Positions 5,467 through 5,647 of a DNA stretch of 5,647 bases are shown here, in pieces. Made by a program: the position numbers and the translations under genes. Each line of letters begins with the position of its first letter. Position 1 is the first letter of the stretch. The DNA lies in the NCBI GenBank assembly GCA_900556205.1, contig USNX01000095.1, forward strand, positions 1-5,647, written 5' to 3'. The notes beneath the pieces are model-generated. The model had not been told where the DNA came from, did not search any database, and saw nothing but the letters and a program-made list of their open reading frames with translations. The DNA comes from an uncultured Collinsella sp. (GTDB lineage Bacteria > Actinomycetota > Coriobacteriia > Coriobacteriales > Coriobacteriaceae).

Positions 5467-5647
5467 TCATTTCCAAGGGTGCGACGTCAGGTGCCAGCCG
5501 CCGCAGTATTCGCATTTGTAGCAGGCCAAACCGCGCCGCCCGCGGCTTTCGCAGTCGGCCATAACTGCCTCGGCCTCGGCGCGCGTGTCGTAACGGTTTT
5601 TGCGTTCGCACGATTTGTAGCGCCAGGCCTCGTCGCGCTCGGCGTTC
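5467..5647 (-). CDS. Small cysteine-rich zinc-ribbon-like protein, C-terminal part (start beyond right edge)
   Basis: The last 59 codons of a leftward gene, ending TGA at 5467-5469. The visible protein runs WRYKSCERKNRYDTRAEAEA, a short variable stretch, then LACYKCEYCGGWHLTSHPWK. The layout is Cys, then a KxRYxTxxEAEA helix, then CYKCEYCGGWHLT. It matches a class of small proteins in phages and bacteria in which the cysteines and the final histidine are likely to bind one zinc ion. The candidate ligands are C13, C45, C48 and H52 of the visible part. The frame is open to the window edge, and these motifs are not seen in the overlapping frames. Function is unknown; nucleic-acid binding is a guess. 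It is convergent with rsmJ, 28 bp away, with no clear terminator hairpin between. Confidence 0.78.
   Translation of the reverse strand, partial: NAERDEAWRYKSCERKNRYDTRAEAEAVMADCESRGRRGLACYKCEYCGGWHLTSHPWK

Noticed and set aside
5408..5611. A 67-codon minus-strand frame at the right end
   Set aside because: It overlaps the zinc-ribbon-like frame in another phase, lacks any motif, and extends into the end of rsmJ; the cysteine-motif frame explains the region better.

Overview
The window is about 5.6 kb of compact, GC-rich bacterial chromosome. It suggests a Coriobacteriia-type actinobacterium, with Collinsella or a close relative as the best guess. The reasons are GC-rich coding sequence, strong AAGGAG-type ribosome binding sites, very short intergenic gaps and the GGGAC-containing palindromic repeats. 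This taxonomic placement is inference and could not be tested here. There are no rRNA or tRNA genes, CRISPR arrays, insertion sequences or phage modules. No stretch longer than 300 bases lacks a gene.

Left part (1-1391): the 5' end of an EamA/DMT-family transporter gene runs leftward off the window edge. It is divergent from a complete LysR-type regulator gene. The 158-bp gap between them holds an ATTA-N8-TAAT inverted repeat next to a TTGACA hexamer, the classic layout in which a LysR regulator controls its divergent neighbour. Middle (1392-2953): a complete MATE-family efflux transporter lies on the minus strand, convergent with the regulator. It is followed by a 179-bp gap containing a near-perfect 59-bp palindrome of REP type, whose right arm overlaps a likely promoter for the next gene.

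Centre-right (2954-4526): an rlmA-type 23S rRNA guanine-N1 methyltransferase gene is followed by a second, different GGGAC-containing inverted repeat and then a strong bidirectional terminator. The terminator is shared with a convergent gene for a small four-helix membrane protein of unknown function. That gene's upstream region has two separate palindromes that could be operators.

Right part (4527-5647): a short gene for a 46-47 residue single-pass membrane protein with a textbook ribosome binding site lies 63 bp ahead of rsmJ (16S rRNA guanine-N2 methyltransferase). A convergent small cysteine-rich, zinc-ribbon-like protein gene runs in from the right edge and is partial.

Functionally the window mixes two ribosomal RNA base methyltransferases with two membrane exporters and small membrane or zinc proteins. 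Apart from the regulator/DMT pair and a possible small-ORF/rsmJ transcription unit, the genes look like independent housekeeping or accessory units and not a single pathway. I found no clear new multi-gene system. The most unusual material is the repeat palindromes and the small genes.
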